From contig JASKJZ010000129.1 of the NCBI GenBank assembly GCA_030154385.1, positions 1 to 7,087 on the forward strand: a stretch of 7,087 nucleotides of DNA, in the 5' to 3' direction. The translations under genes and the position numbers were made by a program. The notes beneath the pieces were generated by a model that had not been told where the DNA came from, did no database searches, and was given only the letters and a program-made list of their open reading frames with translations. The stretch's first letter is position 1, and the number at the start of each line of letters is the position of its first letter. This document shows positions 5,044-7,087 of this stretch, in pieces. This DNA is from Clostridiales bacterium. GTDB taxonomy: Bacteria; Bacillota_A; Clostridia; Lachnospirales; Lachnospiraceae.

Positions 5044-7087
5044 CTATTCAATGCGGAAGATATGAACGGCTTCACTTAGGTTTTTGGCATCTTCCTTTAG
5101 CTTTTTGGCAGCTTCACTTAAAATACGTACGGCGTTATATTGATCCTCTGCTGTTACGGACAGTTCCTGTGCAGCAGCGGCGGTTTGCTCGGATATTGCA
5201 GAGATACTTTGAATTGCACCGAGGGTATCGTTTTTTGCACATTCAATGCTTTGGATACCAGTAGAGAGCAAATGGATATGTTCAAATAATTGATCCACCT
5301 GTTTATTAATTTCAGAGAAGACTTGAATGGTATTTGTTATGATTTCTTCTTGTGAAGTAAAAATGCTTTCCGAGGTCTTAGCAGTATCCACTGTCTTATT
5401 TGTCTGTATTTGAATTCTTGTTACAATACTTCCAATTTGATTGGCGGATAATTGGGATTGTTCGGCCAATTTTCGGATTTCATCGGCGACGACAGAAAAT
5501 CCCTTCCCAAAATCACCTGCTCTTGCGGCTTCAATGGAAGCATTCAGTGAGAGCAGATTTGTTTGTTCGGAGATTCCATCAATGGTGTCGATAATACTAC
5601 TGATGGATAAACATTCACTCGCAAGGTATTCGATATCTTCTATTACGGTTTTTGTTATGGCGGAAGTATCCTTGGATTTCGAGGCAAGCTCTTGTGTAAT
5701 TTTAAACCCTGCATCTACAACGCTTCTTGTAGAATGGACAAAATTTTCGATTTTATCGGTTCCCGTATTGATGGTGTCTATCTGCAAAGCGAGGGCTTCC
5801 ATTTGACTTAGGGCTTCGCTGGAGTCTTCCGCTTGCTGTGTTAGGCCCAAATTGATTTCATCGACCGATGAATTAATCTGACCTGTGGCTTCTAGTAAAA
5901 GAGTTGCACTTTGTTCCACTTCATTTGCAGAGGCTACCACTTCTGTGTTAATATTCAAAGCTTTTTTTATCAGCTGCTTGATACTGGCAATCATATGGGT
6001 CAAGCTTTGGCTGAGAGTGAAAAATTCATCTTTTCGTTTAAAATGAAGGGAGACAGTTAGATCTCCATTTGCAGCTTTTGAAAGAGTGGAATTGGTTTTT
6101 TCAATCAATCGTCCAATCAATGATGACATGGAGGTACCAATGATGACAGCGATGATACTTGCAATGATAACAAAAAGTATGGTGATGGTGCGTACTTTTT
6201 CGGCTTGTTTGGTGATATTATTTTTTGGTATTAAGGAACAGATTGCAGCATTGATTCCTGGGAGTCGGGAGTAGAGATACATATAAGAGGTTCCGTTTAA
6301 GGTTATGTATTTGCTCAGACTATCAAGCTCGCTGGTGGTGGAATCCTGGTAGAATCCTTGTGATGAAAAAGAAAATGTATCTTTGTAGTCTCCGCACAAA
6401 AGCTCTCTTCCATCTGCACTGATAAATCCCGTAATACTGCCGCCTCCGAAGGTCTGGTTGATTTCTGAGATGCCATTTTTAATAAAATCCAAGTTAACAT
6501 CAAATACAATATAGCCAATGGATTTATGGTCCAGATTGTTTAGATTTTTATATAAGGAAATGCTATGCGTGTCTTCGGTAGTACCCACTGCCTTATCCAG
6601 CACCTTGTGATAACCGGCCCAGTAATTATTCGTACTAAGATCTGGTATCTTTTTTCCCTCCTCCGAGTCCAAAAAATCCTGATATAAATTATCTGGAAGG
6701 AGTCCATAGGTAGAAAGACCTGTCCCATAGGTTCCGAATACATATACGCTATTTAGAACCTTGTCCGAGACGCCAAAGGAGCTGATGAGGTTTTTTACTT
6801 CTTGGAAGCTTTTTTTCTCTTCATCGCTGCCTTGATAGTAACCAGAATAGTACTTTTCTAAATTTTCATTGTTTTGAACCTGGATGATTTTTGTAGTGAG
6901 AGAATCCAGTCCGAGTGTGTAGTAATTCGATAGCATTTTTAAGCTTGTAAGAGTAGAGGATTCATAATTATTAATAATGCCGGATTTGGCTTGAGAGTAA
7001 GCTACAAAGCCCAACATGACAAGTAATAGAACTGGAATAAGAAAAGAGCCGATCATTTTAATCCGAATACTACTGAAATTTCCCCCT
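5044..7087 (-). CDS. Methyl-accepting chemotaxis protein, 5' end beyond window
   Basis: This is a transmembrane chemoreceptor that relays ligand binding to CheW/CheA. Numbering from the in-window ATG at 7056 (670 residues): a first membrane helix at about 3-22, an extracytoplasmic sensor domain at about 23-285, a second helix at about 290-312, HAMP at about 312-363, then the cytoplasmic signalling coiled coil. The sensor has double-Cache-like features such as [16 protein letters not shown] (103-118) and [17 protein letters not shown] (179-195). The hairpin tip is canonical: [20 protein letters not shown] (495-514), then [18 protein letters not shown] (517-534). A methylation-like segment, [19 protein letters not shown], lies at 621-639. 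There is no C-terminal CheR-tether pentapeptide. The frame stays open to the window edge upstream of 7056 and reads [10 protein letters not shown], a usual chemoreceptor N-terminus, so the true start is probably outside. The ligand cannot be read from the sequence. No che genes are adjacent. Confidence 0.93.
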   Translation of the reverse strand, partial: GGNFSSIRIKMIGSFLIPVLLLVMLGFVAYSQAKSGIINNYESSTLTSLKMLSNYYTLGLDSLTTKIIQVQNNENLEKYYSGYYQGSDEEKKSFQEVKNLISSFGVSDKVLNSVYVFGTYGTGLSTYGLLPDNLYQDFLDSEEGKKIPDLSTNNYWAGYHKVLDKAVGTTEDTHSISLYKNLNNLDHKSIGYIVFDVNLDFIKNGISEINQTFGGGSITGFISADGRELLCGDYKDTFSFSSQGFYQDSTTSELDSLSKYITLNGTSYMYLYSRLPGINAAICSLIPKNNITKQAEKVRTITILFVIIASIIAVIIGTSMSSLIGRLIEKTNSTLSKAANGDLTVSLHFKRKDEFFTLSQSLTHMIASIKQLIKKALNINTEVVASANEVEQSATLLLEATGQINSSVDEINLGLTQQAEDSSEALSQMEALALQIDTINTGTDKIENFVHSTRSVVDAGFKITQELASKSKDTSAITKTVIEDIEYLASECLSISSIIDTIDGISEQTNLLSLNASIEAARAGDFGKGFSVVADEIRKLAEQSQLSANQIGSIVTRIQIQTNKTVDTAKTSESIFTSQEEIITNTIQVFSEINKQVDQLFEHIHLLSTGIQSIECAKNDTLGAIQSISAISEQTAAAAQELSVTAEDQYNAVRILSEAAKKLKEDAKNLSEAVHIFRIE

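Noticed and set aside
5055..5106. Intrinsic terminator for spmAB (GGAAGAT / ATCTTCC plus T-rich tail)
   Set aside because: The stem is 7 bp with a 27-base loop and the T-run is interrupted, so it is too weak to list as a terminator; kept only as a note in the convergent-gene finding.
5028..5806. Plus-strand open frames opposite the chemoreceptor 3' half
   Set aside because: They are antisense shadows of the signalling domain, with no ribosome binding sites of note and no family resemblance.
7057..7087. AGGGGG near the right edge as the ribosome binding site for ATG 7056
   Set aside because: It is about 24 bases from the ATG, and the upstream in-frame codons read like a normal chemoreceptor N-terminus, so it is probably coding sequence.

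Overview
The window looks like chromosomal DNA of an endospore-forming, motile member of the Clostridia (Bacillota), plausibly Lachnospiraceae-like. It is fairly AT-rich (by eye about 40% G+C), has strong AGGAG-type ribosome binding sites and tightly packed genes. It carries the spore maturation pair spmA-spmB, an AbrB-type regulator that matches the Bacillus protein closely at its N-terminus, and a large chemoreceptor. I see no phage, insertion sequence, CRISPR array, tRNA or rRNA.

Layout. (1) Positions 1-3222, plus strand: a compact housekeeping operon of holB (clamp-loader delta prime, 5' end cut by the window), ricT (PSP1 / Y-complex protein), trmN6 (yabB-like tRNA adenine-N6 methyltransferase) and rsmI (16S rRNA C1402 2'-O-methyltransferase). 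Genes overlap or are separated by 12 bases. (2) Positions 3223-3393: a 171-base convergent spacer with a strong, apparently bidirectional terminator, then two further inverted repeats whose loops carry a GAGGGG core at exact 34-base spacing. (3) Positions 3394-3651, minus strand: abrB-like regulator. (4) Positions 3652-3925: a divergent AT-rich intergenic region with a vegetative-type promoter for abrB and a sporulation-sigma-like promoter for spmA. (5) Positions 3926-5040, plus strand: spmA-spmB, translationally coupled. (6) Positions 5044 to the right edge, minus strand: a methyl-accepting chemotaxis protein that converges on spmB with only 3 bases between stop codons and probably starts beyond the window.

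The order holB-ricT-trmN6-rsmI followed by a convergent abrB matches the ancestral Bacillota neighbourhood known from Bacillus subtilis (holB-yaaT-yabA-yabB-yazA-yabC-abrB). Here yabA and yazA are absent, and spmAB follows abrB where B. subtilis has metS. RicT and AbrB both act in the transition to sporulation in Bacillus, and SpmA/SpmB act late in spore formation, so the window has a loose developmental theme.

I do not see a clear new multi-gene system. The best leads are the 34-base-spaced hairpins with C-rich loops on the abrB-sense strand (a possible 3'UTR-derived small RNA), an AbrB whose C-terminal CxxC...CxxC positions all appear replaced, and the sporulation-type promoter and unusual placement of spmAB.
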